Positions 8,146 through 17,943 of a stretch of 64,000 bases of DNA are shown piece by piece. The position numbers were made by a program, and so were the translations under genes. The notes beneath the pieces were generated by a model. It saw nothing but the letters and a program-made list of their open reading frames with translations. It was not told the origin of the DNA and made no database searches. This DNA is from Alphaproteobacteria bacterium. Lineage in GTDB: Bacteria > Pseudomonadota > Alphaproteobacteria > Rhizobiales > Devosiaceae. The number at the start of each line of letters is the position of its first letter. Position 1 is the stretch's first letter. The DNA lies in the NCBI GenBank assembly GCA_018828145.1, contig JAHJWO010000009.1:62001-126000 (forward strand), written 5' to 3'.

Positions 8146-8379
8146 TTAGTCCGGCACGTTGGTCTGCAGCGCCAGGGCATGCAGCGCGCCGCCCATGTCG
8201 CCCTGCAGGGCCGCATAGACGAGCTGGTGCTGCTGCACGCGTGACTTGCCGCGGAACTGCTCGGAAATCACCGTGGCGGCGTAGTGATCGCCGTCGCCGG
8301 CAAGGTCGCGGATTTCAATCTGGGCATCGGGCAGAGCAGCCTTGATCCGGCGTTCGATTTCGCTGGCATCCATGGCCAT
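8146..8379 (-). CDS. bolA: BolA-family protein
   Basis: A 77-residue BolA protein, the partner of monothiol glutaredoxins in [2Fe-2S] handling and iron sensing. IERRIKAALPDAQIEIRD opens the class II KH-like fold, and RVQQHQLVYAAL carries the conserved histidine that can ligate the shared cluster. The start at 8379 has AGGAG 7 bases upstream; the ORF is open to 8454 but lacks family similarity there. The usual alphaproteobacterial order purL-bolA-grxD is kept, though here a secreted protein and three small genes lie inside it. Confidence 0.92.
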   Translation of the reverse strand: MAMDASEIERRIKAALPDAQIEIRDLAGDGDHYAATVISEQFRGKSRVQQHQLVYAALQGDMGGALHALALQTNVPD

Positions 8380-8464
8380 GGCTTTGCTCCTGCTAACAGG
8401 CCGGCAAGTGGCCGGCGACTCCCATGATATGGCATGGGGGTGCCGTGCCTTCAATACGAGCCGG

Positions 8465-9031
8465 CTATTGCAGCGTCGTTAGCGGCAGCGCGTCCTGGCG
8501 GGTCGAGAAATTGGCGATGATGAAATCGACCAGCGGCCGGACGGTTTCGGCCATCTCGGTGGCGTAGAAACAATCCAGCGAGTAGCCGTTGCCGGCATCC
8601 ACCGTCTCGGTATGCACCACGGTAAGGGGCACGCCCTGGGGCGAGTCAGTGCTGTTGCCTTCATACAGCAGGGCTGTGCTGCTCTGGTAGGCGGTCGTCG
8701 TCTTGTTGGTCAGCGCAAAGCCCGGGAAGGTCTCGGCCCAGCCCTGGCTGACGGCCGCATCGTCGAGGGCGGCAAGCGCGCCGTCCGCCGTCCAGGCGGT
8801 GTCCTCGACGGCCACCACGGTCAGCACGCATTGCAGCGGCGCGTCCGGATGATTGATGGTTACAGGGCCGCCGACTTCGCCGCTCACCGACATGGCCTCC
8901 GGGTGGATCAGCGTGTAGGGCTGATCGGGCAGGGGGGAGCCGGTCATGGTCACGTTCTGGGCGAAGGCGGCCACTGGCGCGAGGCTGAGAGAGAGGGCCA
9001 TCAGGCAGCCAAGCAGTGGTCGAAAATGCAT
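8465..9031 (-). CDS. Secreted protein of unknown function
   Basis: A 188-residue protein with a clear Sec signal peptide (MHFRPLLGCLMALSLSLAPV then AAFAQ), with cleavage expected after AFA near residue 24. The mature part is acidic and beta-rich with no recognised domain. Two cysteines are spaced to allow one disulphide in the periplasm. GGAG stands 7 bases before the ATG at 9031; a longer frame from 9103 would hide the signal peptide. It is placed between purL and bolA, where these are normally adjacent, so it is probably an insertion specific to this lineage. Confidence 0.75.
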   Translation of the reverse strand: MHFRPLLGCLMALSLSLAPVAAFAQNVTMTGSPLPDQPYTLIHPEAMSVSGEVGGPVTINHPDAPLQCVLTVVAVEDTAWTADGALAALDDAAVSQGWAETFPGFALTNKTTTAYQSSTALLYEGNSTDSPQGVPLTVVHTETVDAGNGYSLDCFYATEMAETVRPLVDFIIANFSTRQDALPLTTLQ

Positions 9032-9109
9032 CTTAGTCTCCAGAAAATGACGCCGCCCCTGGGTGTCAAAGCACTCCAAAGAGCGGCGATCATAAGGCAA
9101 CATCGATGA

Positions 9110-11344
9110 TTAGGCGGCTTCGTCAGCCATGTAGTTGGGGAACCAGCCCTCATGGGCGGTTTTGAGTTCGGCCACCGGCAGCGGGCGCGCGGCTCCGAGC
9201 ACCAGATCGATGCCGCCGGTCGTGCCGATCCAGGGCGCAAAAATGCCCAGGGCCTCGGCCTCGCGCCACAGCGCAGCCAGGTCGTCGCCCTGCGGATCGA
9301 GATTGACGGTCATCAGGTAGCGACCCTGATCCTCGCCGAAATATTGCAGGACCGGATCCTGGTCGGTGAGATCGGTCACCGTGGCGCCGATACCCGAGGC
9401 TACGGCCATTTCCGCGAGGCCCACGGCCAGGCCACCATCGCTGAGGTCATGGCACGCCGTGGCGACGCCGGAGCGGATCAGCTTGCGCACGAAATCGCCG
9501 GTGCGCTTTTCATGGGCGAGGTCTACATGCGGCGCCGGGCCGTCCTTGCGGCCGAACAGGTCGCGCAGATAGATCGACTGGCCCAGATGCGTGCCCCGGC
9601 TGGGCGGGGCACCGATGAGCAGGATCACCTCGTTGGCGGCGGCAAAGCCGATGCGCGCCATCTGGTTCCAGTCGGGCAGCAGCCCCACGCCACCGATGGT
9701 GGGGGTGGGCAGGATGCCCTGGCCATTGGTCTCGTTGTAGAGCGACACATTGCCCGAAACGATCGGGAATTCCAGCGCCAGGCAGGCCTCGCCAATGCCC
9801 TTGATGGCATGGACCAGCTGGCCCATGATTTCGGGGCGTTCGGGGTTGCCGAAGTTGAGATTGTCGGTTGCCGCCAGCGGTTCAGCGCCGGTCGCCGTCA
9901 GGTTGCGCCAGCACTCCGCCACGGCCTGCTTGCCGCCCTCATAGGGGTCGGCCTCGCAATAGCGCGGCGTCACGTCAGAGGAGAAGGCGAGGCCCTTGGT
10001 GGCGTGGCCCTCGACGCGGATCACGCCGGCATCGCCACCGGGGCGCTGCAGGGAATTGCCCTGGATCAGCGTGTCATATTGCTCATAAACCCAGCGCCGC
10101 GACGCGGTCTGGTGTCCGCCCATCAGGGCGAGCAGGGCGTCGGCAACGTCCATCTGCGGCACGTCGCCGGCGGCCAGCGGCGCGGGGACCTTCGGCGCGG
10201 TCCAGGGGCGATCATATTCGGGGGCTTCGTCGCCCAGTTCCTTGATCGGCAGGTTGGCCACCTCATCGCCCTGCCACTTCACGCGGAAGCGCAGGTCGTC
10301 GGTGGTCACGCCGACTGTGGCGAAATCCAGTTCCCACTTCTCGAAGACGGCGCGGGCCTCGGCTTCCTTTTCGGGATGCAGCACCATGAGCATGCGCTCC
10401 TGGCTCTCGCTCAGCATCATCTCATAGGGCGTCATCTGCTCTTCGCGCACCGGCACCTTGTCGAGGTCGAGCTCGATGCCCAGGTCGCCCTTGGCGCCCA
10501 TTTCGACGGCCGAGCAGGTCAGGCCTGCGGCGCCCATGTCCTGGATGGCGATGACGGCACCGGTGGCCATCAGTTCGAGGCAGGCTTCGAGCAGCCGCTT
10601 TTCGGTGAAGGGGTCGCCGACCTGGACGGTCGGGCGCTTTTCCTCGATGTCGTCGCCGAATTCGGCCGAGGCCATGGTGGCGCCGCCGACGCCGTCGCGG
10701 CCGGTCTTGGCCCCTAGGTACACCACCGGAAGCCCGACGCCTTCGGCCTTGGAATAGAAAATCTTGTCGGTATCTGCCAGGCCCGCCGCGAAGGCATTGA
10801 CCAGGATATTGCCGTTATAGCGCTCGTCGAATTCGACTTCGCCACCCACGGTCGGCACGCCGAAGGCATTGCCATAGCCACCAATGCCGGCCACGACGCC
10901 GGAGACCAGGTGGCGGGTCTTTTCATGGTCGGGTGCGCCGAAGCGAAGCGCATTCATCGCGGCGACCGGGCGGGCGCCCATGGTGAAGACGTCACGCAGA
11001 ATGCCGCCCATGCCGGTGCCGGCGCCCTGATAGGGCTCGATGAAGCTCGGATGGTTGTGCGATTCCATCTTGAAGACGATCGCCTGATCGTCGCCGATAT
11101 CGACCACGCCGGCATTCTCGCCCGGGCCCTGGATGACGCGCGGACCCTTGGTCGGCAGCGTCTTGAGCCACTTCTTGGACGACTTGTACGAGCAATGCTC
11201 GTTCCACATCGCCGAGAAGATACCGAGCTCGGTATAGGTCGGCTCACGCCCGATCAGGTCGAGGATCTTCTGGTATTCGTCCGGCTTGAGGCCATGGTCG
11301 GCAACCAGTTCGGGGGTGATGCGGATGTCGTTGGGGATGGTCAT
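9110..11344 (-). CDS. purL: Phosphoribosylformylglycinamidine synthase, large subunit PurL
   Basis: A 744-residue small-type PurL, which converts FGAR, ATP and ammonia to FGAM in step 4 of purine synthesis. It works with PurS (13574-13816) and the glutaminase PurQ (11391-12059), both present in this run. [20 protein letters not shown] near residue 95 holds the conserved His and glycine-rich segment; [16 protein letters not shown] is the family signature for ATP binding. Length is as expected for the three-subunit enzyme, which lacks the glutaminase domain fused in the 1300-residue PurL of enterobacteria. Confidence 0.97.
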   Translation of the reverse strand: MTIPNDIRITPELVADHGLKPDEYQKILDLIGREPTYTELGIFSAMWNEHCSYKSSKKWLKTLPTKGPRVIQGPGENAGVVDIGDDQAIVFKMESHNHPSFIEPYQGAGTGMGGILRDVFTMGARPVAAMNALRFGAPDHEKTRHLVSGVVAGIGGYGNAFGVPTVGGEVEFDERYNGNILVNAFAAGLADTDKIFYSKAEGVGLPVVYLGAKTGRDGVGGATMASAEFGDDIEEKRPTVQVGDPFTEKRLLEACLELMATGAVIAIQDMGAAGLTCSAVEMGAKGDLGIELDLDKVPVREEQMTPYEMMLSESQERMLMVLHPEKEAEARAVFEKWELDFATVGVTTDDLRFRVKWQGDEVANLPIKELGDEAPEYDRPWTAPKVPAPLAAGDVPQMDVADALLALMGGHQTASRRWVYEQYDTLIQGNSLQRPGGDAGVIRVEGHATKGLAFSSDVTPRYCEADPYEGGKQAVAECWRNLTATGAEPLAATDNLNFGNPERPEIMGQLVHAIKGIGEACLALEFPIVSGNVSLYNETNGQGILPTPTIGGVGLLPDWNQMARIGFAAANEVILLIGAPPSRGTHLGQSIYLRDLFGRKDGPAPHVDLAHEKRTGDFVRKLIRSGVATACHDLSDGGLAVGLAEMAVASGIGATVTDLTDQDPVLQYFGEDQGRYLMTVNLDPQGDDLAALWREAEALGIFAPWIGTTGGIDLVLGAARPLPVAELKTAHEGWFPNYMADEAA

Positions 11345-11390
11345 CAGGCAGCGTTTCCGTAGGGAGGCTCAGGCAGATATTGCATGACCA

Positions 11391-12059
11391 TCAGGCGGCC
11401 TGGCCCAGAAGGCCGGTGAACAGAGCGCGCCCGTCGTCGCCGCCATGGGCCGCTTCGATCAGGTTTTCCGGGTGGGGCATCAGGCCCAGCACGTTTTTCT
11501 GCTCGTTGAAGATGCCGGCGATGTCGTGCAGGGAGCCGTTGGGATTTGTGCCTTCGGCATAGCGGAAGGCCACGCGGCCATCGCCTTCGAGGCGCTCCAG
11601 CGTGGCGCTGTCGGCAAAGTAGTTGCCATCATGATGGGCCACCGGGCAGCGGAAGACCTCGCCCTTGGTATAGCCGCGGGTGAAGGCGGTATCGGCATTG
11701 ACCACCTCGAGCTTGACCTCGCGGCAGACGAATTTGAGGCTCTTGTTGCGCATCAGCGCGCCGGGCAGCAGGCCCGCTTCGATCAGGATCTGGAAGCCGT
11801 TGCATACGCCCAGAACCTTGACGCCTCTGGCAGCCCGTTCGCGCACCTTGTCCATGATTGGGGAGCGCGCGGCGATGGCGCCGCAGCGCAGATAGTCGCC
11901 ATAGGAGAAGCCGCCGGGAATGACGATCAGGTCGACATCGGGCACGTCGGCATCCTGGTGCCAGACGATGGCGGGGGCGGTGCCTGAAACCTTGGTCAGC
12001 GCCGCGATCATGTCGCGGTCGCGATTGAGACCGGGGAAGACGATGACTGCGGATTTCAT
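11391..12059 (-). CDS. purQ: Phosphoribosylformylglycinamidine synthase, glutaminase subunit PurQ
   Basis: A 222-residue class I glutamine amidotransferase that feeds ammonia to Pur[12 protein letters not shown] carries the nucleophilic Cys86; [14 protein letters not shown] near the end supplies the catalytic His and Glu. [10 protein letters not shown] at the N-terminus is typical of PurQ. It precedes purL by 46 bases. It is unusual that an acyltransferase, not purS, lies directly upstream. Confidence 0.96.
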   Translation of the reverse strand: MKSAVIVFPGLNRDRDMIAALTKVSGTAPAIVWHQDADVPDVDLIVIPGGFSYGDYLRCGAIAARSPIMDKVRERAARGVKVLGVCNGFQILIEAGLLPGALMRNKSLKFVCREVKLEVVNADTAFTRGYTKGEVFRCPVAHHDGNYFADSATLERLEGDGRVAFRYAEGTNPNGSLHDIAGIFNEQKNVLGLMPHPENLIEAAHGGDDGRALFTGLLGQAA

Positions 12060-12112
12060 CGGCTGGTCCTCGCTATGGGGGGTGCGAGGCCCTTGTGATG
12101 AGTCTTGCGGGA

Positions 12113-12146
12113 AAAGGCAAGGGCCGGGAATGCATATCCCGGCCTG
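12113..12146 (-). terminator. Probable terminator after the acyltransferase
   Basis: GGCCGGGA at 12122-12129 pairs with TCCCGGCC at 12137-12144 around a 7-base loop. On the minus strand the stem is followed by CTTGCCTTTTCCC, a weak T-tract. It would separate the acyltransferase from purQ, though readthrough is possible. Confidence 0.5.
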
Positions 12147-12159
12147 CCTGGTCGAATGG

Positions 12160-13242
12160 CTACTCGGCGGGGCTTGCCGCCGTCGCTTCGGGGTTGGGGC
12201 GCGAGCCTCGCGTGCCCGGCAGGTGGGCCCAGGCGGGACGCTCGAACAGGAACCTGCCGAAGCCGATGCGCTGGACGATCCAGTAGAGCACCAGCGGCGA
12301 GACGATGGCGACGGCCATGGTGAGCAGGCTCAGCAGGGTCGGCTCGTCGAGGCCGAGCGCGATCAGCACCGTGCGGGCAATGCCCATGGGCAGCACGAAG
12401 GCGACATAGATGATAAGCGACTTCGAGCCCATCCAGCGCAGCCAGTTCATCCAGGGCAGGCGGGTCAGCACGGCCGCCGACACGCAGAGCGCCGCCGAAC
12501 CGGCCAGAGCCAGCGCCAGATGCAGGCCGGGCAGGCCGGCATAGCCCATCACCGGGTGGATCGGGTGCATGGCAAAGCCGGGCGAGAAGACCAGGGCGCC
12601 ATTGATCACGGCCCAGATGGCCAGACCGGGCAGGGCAATAGCGGCGTTCTCGGCAGCCCAGTAGGCCAGGCGGAACAGCTGCGGCGCCAGCACATAGCCG
12701 GCATAGAAGAATACGAAATACTCGGCGAACTGGTCGACGAGGTAGCTGCCGGTCTGGATGGGCGCCATCTGCAGGATGGCGGCGACGCCGAATATGGCCC
12801 AGGCGGGAACGCGCAGGTCATGCAGCAGCTTGGTGGCGGCGCTGACTGCGGCCAGCAGGTAGATGAACCACAGCACGCCATAGGGCTGCACCACGGCCCA
12901 GGCGATCTGCTCCAGTGCGCCCACCGGGTTGGTGGCCAGCAGGCCGACCTTGAGGATGATGTGGATCAGCGCCCAGAGCGCGTAGAAATAGAGATAATGC
13001 ACCACCCGGCGATCGGCATAGGCGCGCCAGGGTCGGTCGATCACCTGCGACAGGAACAGGCCCGAAATCAGGAAGAATTCGGGCATGCGGAATGGAGTGG
13101 CAAAGGCGATGGCCCAGTGCAGGGCGCCGACCCCGCCGGTATCCTCCCCGACGCTCGAGGCGGCATACATCATCACGACGAGAAAGATGGACAGGCCCTT
13201 GGCCATGTCCACCCAGTCGAGACGCCCGGCATTGGCTGACAT
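12160..13242 (-). CDS. Membrane acyltransferase, AT3/OafA-like family
   Basis: A 360-residue protein with about ten predicted membrane helices and no extracytoplasmic domain. The start, [25 protein letters not shown], has the Asp-x-x-KG layout of the acyltransferase-3 family (OafA, NolL, OpgC relatives), which transfers acetyl or succinyl groups onto surface sugars. The usual histidine in the first helix is not evident: the position where many members have H is M-Y here, so activity should not be assumed. It sits between purS and purQ, with a hairpin on its 3' side, and appears inserted into the purine run. Confidence 0.75.
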   Translation of the reverse strand: MSANAGRLDWVDMAKGLSIFLVVMMYAASSVGEDTGGVGALHWAIAFATPFRMPEFFLISGLFLSQVIDRPWRAYADRRVVHYLYFYALWALIHIILKVGLLATNPVGALEQIAWAVVQPYGVLWFIYLLAAVSAATKLLHDLRVPAWAIFGVAAILQMAPIQTGSYLVDQFAEYFVFFYAGYVLAPQLFRLAYWAAENAAIALPGLAIWAVINGALVFSPGFAMHPIHPVMGYAGLPGLHLALALAGSAALCVSAAVLTRLPWMNWLRWMGSKSLIIYVAFVLPMGIARTVLIALGLDEPTLLSLLTMAVAIVSPLVLYWIVQRIGFGRFLFERPAWAHLPGTRGSRPNPEATAASPAE

Positions 13243-13434
13243 GTGAAACGCTCCCAGAAACTGGGAGCCAATCTACAGCCGGGCCCTCATCGCGCGGCTA
13301 ACGCCTGCGTGAATGTGCCGGAGAAAATGGAGGATTGGTAAGCATTTGCCTAAGGCGCCATGCACAGTTGCGGCCGGGGGCCGCGCTGTAGCACCCGCGG
13401 AGCGGGCAGCGCCGTAGACGCCCGTAAGGGCTGC

Positions 13435-13518
13435 CTAGACCGGAACGGACGCATAGGCCGCAAACAGCAGGCCCATGGTGGCAACGAACATGACCGAAAG
13501 CGAGATGGTTTTGAGCAT
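13435..13518 (-). CDS. Candidate 27-residue membrane microprotein
   Basis: A short ORF, MLKTISLSVMFVATMGLLFA followed by AYASVPV, in the 331-base gap between the acyltransferase and purS. It forms one hydrophobic helix with a single N-terminal lysine, like single-span small proteins or a bare signal anchor. AGGA lies 10 bases before the ATG, a weak but usable ribosome binding site. The remainder of the gap (13243-13434) is GC-rich and shows nothing I can name. There is no homology support, so this remains a candidate. Confidence 0.4.
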   Translation of the reverse strand: MLKTISLSVMFVATMGLLFAAYASVPV

Positions 13519-13573
13519 GGCAGTATGGTCCTGCGCCACAAGACGGCGCGACTGGTGTTATCGCCCGAAGGCG

Positions 13574-13816
13574 TTAATTTGTGATTTCGACCGAGTAGTT
13601 TTCGATCACGGTATTGGCCAGCAGCTTTTCACACATGCTGTTGAGTTCGGAACGCGCGCTTGCCTCGTCGGTTCCGTCCAAGACCAGGTCAAAGACCTTC
13701 CCCTGTCGCACAGATGCAACACCACCAAAGCCCAGGCTCTTGAGCGAGCCTTCGATCGCCTGACCCTGGGGGTCGAGGACGCCGGCCTTGAGGGTGACGG
13801 TGACGCGCGCTTTCAT
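13574..13816 (-). CDS. purS: Phosphoribosylformylglycinamidine synthase subunit PurS
   Basis: An 80-residue protein with the PurS fold. KARVTVTLKAGVLDPQGQAI at the N-terminus and LGFGGVASVRQGKVFDL are diagnostic. PurS bridges PurL and PurQ in the FGAM synthase complex. It follows purC by 19 bases on the same strand, so the two are probably co-transcribed. Confidence 0.96.
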   Translation of the reverse strand: MKARVTVTLKAGVLDPQGQAIEGSLKSLGFGGVASVRQGKVFDLVLDGTDEASARSELNSMCEKLLANTVIENYSVEITN

Positions 13817-13835
13817 GGCAATACCCTACGACGAC

Positions 13836-14600
13836 TTACTGGACGAGGCGCGGACCGGTGGTCAGCGCATTGTCGGTTTCAACCAGGATGCCCAGGCGCT
13901 GGGCGACTTCGCGATAGTTCTCGATCAGGCCACCAAGGTTCTCGCGGAAGCGGTCCTTGTCCATCTTGTTGCGGGTCTTGATGTCCCACAGGCGGCAGCT
14001 GTCGGGGCTGATCTCGTCGGCCAGCACGATGCGCATGAGGTCGCCCTCATAGAGGCGCCCGCATTCGATCTTGAAGTCCACCAGCTGGATGCCGACACCC
14101 ATGAACAGGCCGGTCAGGAAGTCGTTGACGCGGATGGCCAGGCTCATGATGTCGTCGAGTTCGGCAGGGGTGGCCCAGCCGAAGGCGGTGATGTGCTCTT
14201 CGCTGACCATGGGGTCATGCAGCGCATCGTCCTTGTAGCAGAATTCGATGATCGAGCGGGGCAGCTGGGTGCCGGGCTCGAGGCCCAGGCGCTTGACCAG
14301 CGAACCGGCGGCATAGTTGCGCACGATGATCTCGAGCGGGATGATCTCGACTTCCTTGATCAGCTGCTCGCGCATGTTGAGCCGCTTGATGAAGTGAGTC
14401 GGAATGCCCAGGCCGTTCAACTTGGTGAAGACGAATTCCGAGATCCGGTTGTTCAGCACACCCTTGCCATCGATGATCTCGTGGCGCGCGCCGTCACCGG
14501 CGGTGGTGTCATCCTTGAAATACTGAACCAGAGTGCCCGGCTCAGGACCCTCAAACAGGATCTTGGCCTTGCCCTCGTAGATTTTGCGTCGGCGGTTCAT
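13836..14600 (-). CDS. purC: Phosphoribosylaminoimidazole-succinocarboxamide synthase
   Basis: A 254-residue SAICAR synthetase, which joins aspartate to CAIR using ATP in step 8 of purine synthesis. [20 protein letters not shown] is the standard start and ATP-binding loop. [12 protein letters not shown] and the downstream segment [15 protein letters not shown] are typical of the alphaproteobacterial form. The frame is open to 14645, but the family begins at 14600. First gene of the minus-strand purine run. Confidence 0.96.
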   Translation of the reverse strand: MNRRRKIYEGKAKILFEGPEPGTLVQYFKDDTTAGDGARHEIIDGKGVLNNRISEFVFTKLNGLGIPTHFIKRLNMREQLIKEVEIIPLEIIVRNYAAGSLVKRLGLEPGTQLPRSIIEFCYKDDALHDPMVSEEHITAFGWATPAELDDIMSLAIRVNDFLTGLFMGVGIQLVDFKIECGRLYEGDLMRIVLADEISPDSCRLWDIKTRNKMDKDRFRENLGGLIENYREVAQRLGILVETDNALTTGPRLVQ

Positions 14601-14823
14601 GGGGAATCCGGACCGTTGGAAGGAGGGAGAATTTGGCCGCTTCATGCGCTAGAATCCTGCAAAAATGCAAGCTCTTTCGCAGCGCGGTGCCAGATGGCGG
14701 GCCGCCGGGCCGTGCATAAGGTCGCATCACGGCGCCAGCCGTTGATTTGAATTGCCGAACCGCCTATGTCGATTGGCAAGCGCCGGAGAGGCGGCAGGAC
14801 ACAACGCCAAGCGGGAGATTTGC

Positions 14824-15147
14824 ATGAGCCAGTTCGAGGATCGGCAGAAGGGCCAGGAGGCCAAGTATGCCTTCGACGCCGAAAAGAAGTTCAAGGCGGA
14901 AGCGCGCCGCAACAAGCTGGTCGGTATCTGGGCCGCCGAGCTGATGAGCCTGACCGGCGACGAAGCCAAGGCCTACGCCGCCGAAGTGGTCGCCGCCGAT
15001 TTCGAGGAAGCCGGCGATGCGGACGTGTTCCGCAAGGTTTCGGCCGATCTCAAGGCCAAGGGTCTCAACATCGGCGACGACGTGATTCGCCAGAAGATGG
15101 ACCAGCTCGTGCTGGTCGCCAACGAGCAGATCGCCGCCGAGGGCTGA
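14824..15147 (+). CDS. F1-ATPase inhibitor, zeta subunit (DUF1476)
   Basis: A 107-residue helical protein of the DUF1476 family. The start MSQFEDRQKGQEAKYAFDAE matches the zeta subunit first described in Paracoccus denitrificans, whose N-terminal region inserts into F1-ATPase and blocks ATP hydrolysis. The family is confined to alphaproteobacteria. GGGAG lies 7 bases before the start. A strong terminator follows at 15175-15202, so this is a single-gene transcript, divergent from purC. Confidence 0.9.
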   Translation: MSQFEDRQKGQEAKYAFDAEKKFKAEARRNKLVGIWAAELMSLTGDEAKAYAAEVVAADFEEAGDADVFRKVSADLKAKGLNIGDDVIRQKMDQLVLVANEQIAAEG

Positions 15148-15174
15148 TCGCTCTCCCGTTTCGACAGTTGCAGA

Positions 15175-15202
15175 GGAGCTGGCCCTGGCCGGCTCCTTTT
15201 TT
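15175..15202 (+). terminator. Rho-independent terminator of the zeta-inhibitor gene
   Basis: GGAGCTGGCC pairs with GGCCGGCTCC around a very short loop, followed by six T residues at 15197-15202. It ends 9 bases before the convergent GNAT stop. Confidence 0.85.
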
Positions 15203-15210
15203 GTTGCCCG

Positions 15211-15621
15211 TCAGTCGATCCGCAGAGCCATGCCGATCGAGGCGGGCATGACCGGCTCGAAGCCGTATTTGGCATAGAGAAACTGGGCGTCGCCATCGGC
15301 TATCAGGCTCACATAGGCGCTGGCCGGGGCATGGGCGCGCAAATGATCGACCAGCGCTGCGACGATGGTCTTGCCCAGACCCTGGCCCTGATGCGCCGGC
15401 TCCACGGCAATATCGACGATCTGGAAGGCCGTGCCGCCGTCGCCGATGATCCGCCCCATCCCGACAGTGCCGTCGCCATGCCGGATGGTGACGGCAAACC
15501 AGGTATTGGGCAGGCCCGCCTCGGCTGCCGCCTGGCTCTTTGCACTCAGGCCGGACACGCGGCGCAGCCGGCGATAATCCTCGACGCTCGGAGTGCCGAC
15601 GACCAGCGCGTAGTCGCTCAT
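15211..15621 (-). CDS. GNAT-family N-acetyltransferase
   Basis: A 136-residue GNAT protein. VEPAHQGQGLGKTIVAALVDHL contains the acetyl-CoA pyrophosphate loop (Q-x-x-G-x-G). The C-terminal FLYAKYGFEPV is the usual closing motif. Acceptor unknown. It is coupled by ATGA (15618-15621) to the hydrolase gene and is last in the rpe-purB run. Confidence 0.88.
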   Translation of the reverse strand: MSDYALVVGTPSVEDYRRLRRVSGLSAKSQAAAEAGLPNTWFAVTIRHGDGTVGMGRIIGDGGTAFQIVDIAVEPAHQGQGLGKTIVAALVDHLRAHAPASAYVSLIADGDAQFLYAKYGFEPVMPASIGMALRID

Positions 15622-16169
15622 TTGAGCCGCTGCATCAGCCGCGTGAACATCAGGAGGCCTTCCGGCCAGGGCCCGTGACCCGAGGCGACGTTGATGTGGC
15701 CGGCTTCGCCCGCCTGATGGAAATCCGACCCCCAGCAGGTGGCGAATTCCACGGCGCGGTCGATGCTGCAGAGGGGATCATTGGTCGAGGCGACCAGGAT
15801 CGAGGGAAAGGGCAGGGGGTCGCGCGGGATCGGGCGGAAGCCAAATGCCTCCTCGGGCGCATCGGCGCTCAGCTCGATATCGGGCGGGGAGACGAGAAAT
15901 GCGCCCCGCACATTGTCCGGCAGTTGCGGCCCGGCATGCGCCACGGCGATGACCGAAAGCGAATGGGCGACCAGCACGACGGGCCGGGTGGTGAGCCGCG
16001 CGGCCTGGTCGATGGTGGCGACCCAGTCGTCGAGGTCAGGTTCGTGCCAGTCAGCCTGCTCGACAATGGCGGCATTGCTCATGCGCTCGGCCCAGCGGGT
16101 CTGCCAGTGGCCGGGGCCGGAACTGCCCAGGCCGGGCAGGATCAGGATGTCACACTCGGCCAGCTTCAT
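15618..16169 (-). CDS. RBBP9/YdeN-family alpha/beta hydrolase
   Basis: A 183-residue small serine hydrolase. LILPGLGSSGPGHWQTRW at the start is the typical RBBP9/YdeN opening, and VLVAHSLSVIAVAH holds the nucleophile serine in a VAHS context in place of the usual GxSxG. A histidine near the C-terminus (GEAGHINVASGHGPWPEG) completes the triad. Substrate unknown. Coupled by ATGA at both ends to GNAT genes. Confidence 0.88.
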   Translation of the reverse strand: MKLAECDILILPGLGSSGPGHWQTRWAERMSNAAIVEQADWHEPDLDDWVATIDQAARLTTRPVVLVAHSLSVIAVAHAGPQLPDNVRGAFLVSPPDIELSADAPEEAFGFRPIPRDPLPFPSILVASTNDPLCSIDRAVEFATCWGSDFHQAGEAGHINVASGHGPWPEGLLMFTRLMQRLK

Positions 16170-16582
16170 GTGCGGTGCGTCCTGTCGCGATAGAATGCGG
16201 CACTGGTCTGGGTGAGCCCGATGGCCTTGTAGAAACCCTCGGCTCCCGGCAGGGCCAGGAGGGCAATGGTGCAGCCCGGGCCGAGGATTTCCGTCGCCTT
16301 GTCCATCAGGATCCGCCCGATGCCCTGGCCCTGGCTGGTCTCGACCACCGCCATGTCGGCGCAGTAGCAGATCCAGTTCCAGTCGGTCATGCCGCGGAAC
16401 AGGCCCACCAGCCGTCCGCTGTCGTCGCGCGCGGTGACGACGAGGTTGGAATTGTCCAGCATGGCCTGCACCCGCTCGGTATTGCCGAGCGGGCGGGTCG
16501 GGCCGAGCGCTGACTGGCCGACGCAGGCGACATATTCCTCAGCGGTCAGGCCGGTTTCCTGGGCGCAGATGATGCTCATCAC
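16166..16582 (-). CDS. GNAT-family N-acetyltransferase
   Basis: A 138-residue GNAT protein with VVETSQGQGIGRILMDKATEIL as the acetyl-CoA loop and GFYKAIGLTQ as the C-terminal motif. Not closely similar to the other GNAT at 15211-15621. Coupled by ATGA to purB upstream (16579-16582) and to the hydrolase downstream. Acceptor unknown. Confidence 0.87.
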   Translation of the reverse strand: MMSIICAQETGLTAEEYVACVGQSALGPTRPLGNTERVQAMLDNSNLVVTARDDSGRLVGLFRGMTDWNWICYCADMAVVETSQGQGIGRILMDKATEILGPGCTIALLALPGAEGFYKAIGLTQTSAAFYRDRTHRT

Positions 16583-17913
16583 GCCTCGCCAAACACGCGC
16601 TTGAAGATCGTGTCGACATGCTTGAGGTGATAGGCATCATCAAACATGGCGTCGATTTGTGTATCGCTCAGAGTCACTTCCGGGTCGGCCTTGAGGTTGG
16701 CTGCGAACTGGCCGGCGCGGTCGCCCTGCATGGCCCAGACCTTCATGGCATTGCGCTGCACGGCGGCGTAGCTGTCCTCGCGGCTGTAGCCGGCCTGGGT
16801 CAGCGCCAGCAGCATGCGCTGGCTATTGTGCAGCCCGCCGAGCAGGTCGAGATTCTTCCGCATGTTCTCGGGATAGACCACCAGCTTGTCGATGACGCCG
16901 GTGAGGCGGGCCAGGGCGAAGTCCAGCGTCACCGTGGCGTCGGGGCCGATCATGCGCTCGACCGAGGAGTGCGAAATGTCGCGCTCGTGCCAGAGGGCGA
17001 CGTTTTCCAGCGCCGGGGTCACCATGCCGCGCACGAGACGCGCAAGGCCGGTGAGGTTTTCGGTCAGCACCGGATTGCGCTTGTGCGGCATGGCCGAAGA
17101 GCCCTTCTGGCCGGGGGAGAAGAACTCCTCGGCTTCGAGCACTTCGGTGCGCTGCAGGTGGCGGATTTCGACGGCCACGCGCTCGATGGAGCTGGCAACC
17201 ACGCCCAGGGTTGCGAAGAACATGGCGTGGCGATCGCGCGGAATCACCTGGGTCGAGACAGGCTCTATGGCCAGGCCCAACTTCTCGGCGACATATTCCT
17301 CAACCTGCGGATCGATATTGGCAAAGCTGCCGATGGCGCCGGAAATGGCGCAGGTGGCAATCTCGGCCCGTGCCGCGACGAGGCGCGCCCGGTTGCGCGT
17401 GAACTCAGCATAGGCCTCGGCCAGCTTGACGCCAAAGGTCGTCGGCTCGGCATGGATGCCGTGGCTGCGGCCGATGGTGATGGTGTTCTTGTGCTCGAAG
17501 GCCCGGCGCTTGAGCGCGGCAAGCAGGGCGTCGCAATCGGCGATCAGGAGATCCGCGGCCCGCGCCATCTGAACCGAGAGCGTGGTGTCGAGAATGTCCG
17601 AAGAGGTCATGCCCTGGTGCACGAAGCGGGCATCGGGGCCGACGATTTCGCTGAGGTGAGTCAGGAAGGCGATGACGTCATGCTTGGTGGTGCGCTCGAT
17701 CTCGTCGATCCGCGCAACGTCGAAGCCATAGTCGCCGGTGGCGGCCTTGCGGGCATTCATCACGTCCCAGATGTTCTGGGCACTTTCCCTGGGCACCACG
17801 CCCAATTCGGCGAGCTTGGTGGTGGCATGCGCCTCGATCTCGAACCAGATGGCAAAGCGGGTCTCGGCCGACCAGATGGAAACCATTTCGGGGCGAGAGT
17901 AACGCGGAATCAT
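16579..17913 (-). CDS. purB: Adenylosuccinate lyase
   Basis: A 444-residue member of the fumarase/aspartase superfamily; it splits SAICAR and adenylosuccinate to give fumarate, acting twice in purine synthesis. The signature GQKGSSAMPHKRNP is present near residue 270 and MTSSDILDT near 102 is the first conserved region. GRSHGIHAEPTTFG holds the catalytic histidine region. It follows rpe by 30 bases and is coupled to a GNAT gene after it. Confidence 0.97.
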   Translation of the reverse strand: MIPRYSRPEMVSIWSAETRFAIWFEIEAHATTKLAELGVVPRESAQNIWDVMNARKAATGDYGFDVARIDEIERTTKHDVIAFLTHLSEIVGPDARFVHQGMTSSDILDTTLSVQMARAADLLIADCDALLAALKRRAFEHKNTITIGRSHGIHAEPTTFGVKLAEAYAEFTRNRARLVAARAEIATCAISGAIGSFANIDPQVEEYVAEKLGLAIEPVSTQVIPRDRHAMFFATLGVVASSIERVAVEIRHLQRTEVLEAEEFFSPGQKGSSAMPHKRNPVLTENLTGLARLVRGMVTPALENVALWHERDISHSSVERMIGPDATVTLDFALARLTGVIDKLVVYPENMRKNLDLLGGLHNSQRMLLALTQAGYSREDSYAAVQRNAMKVWAMQGDRAGQFAANLKADPEVTLSDTQIDAMFDDAYHLKHVDTIFKRVFGEA

Positions 17914-17943
17914 GGGCTTGGGCTTTCGGGTTCAGAGATCGAT

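Noticed and set aside
9152..10717. 521-codon frame opposite purL
   Set aside because: Shadow of purL; no recognisable protein.
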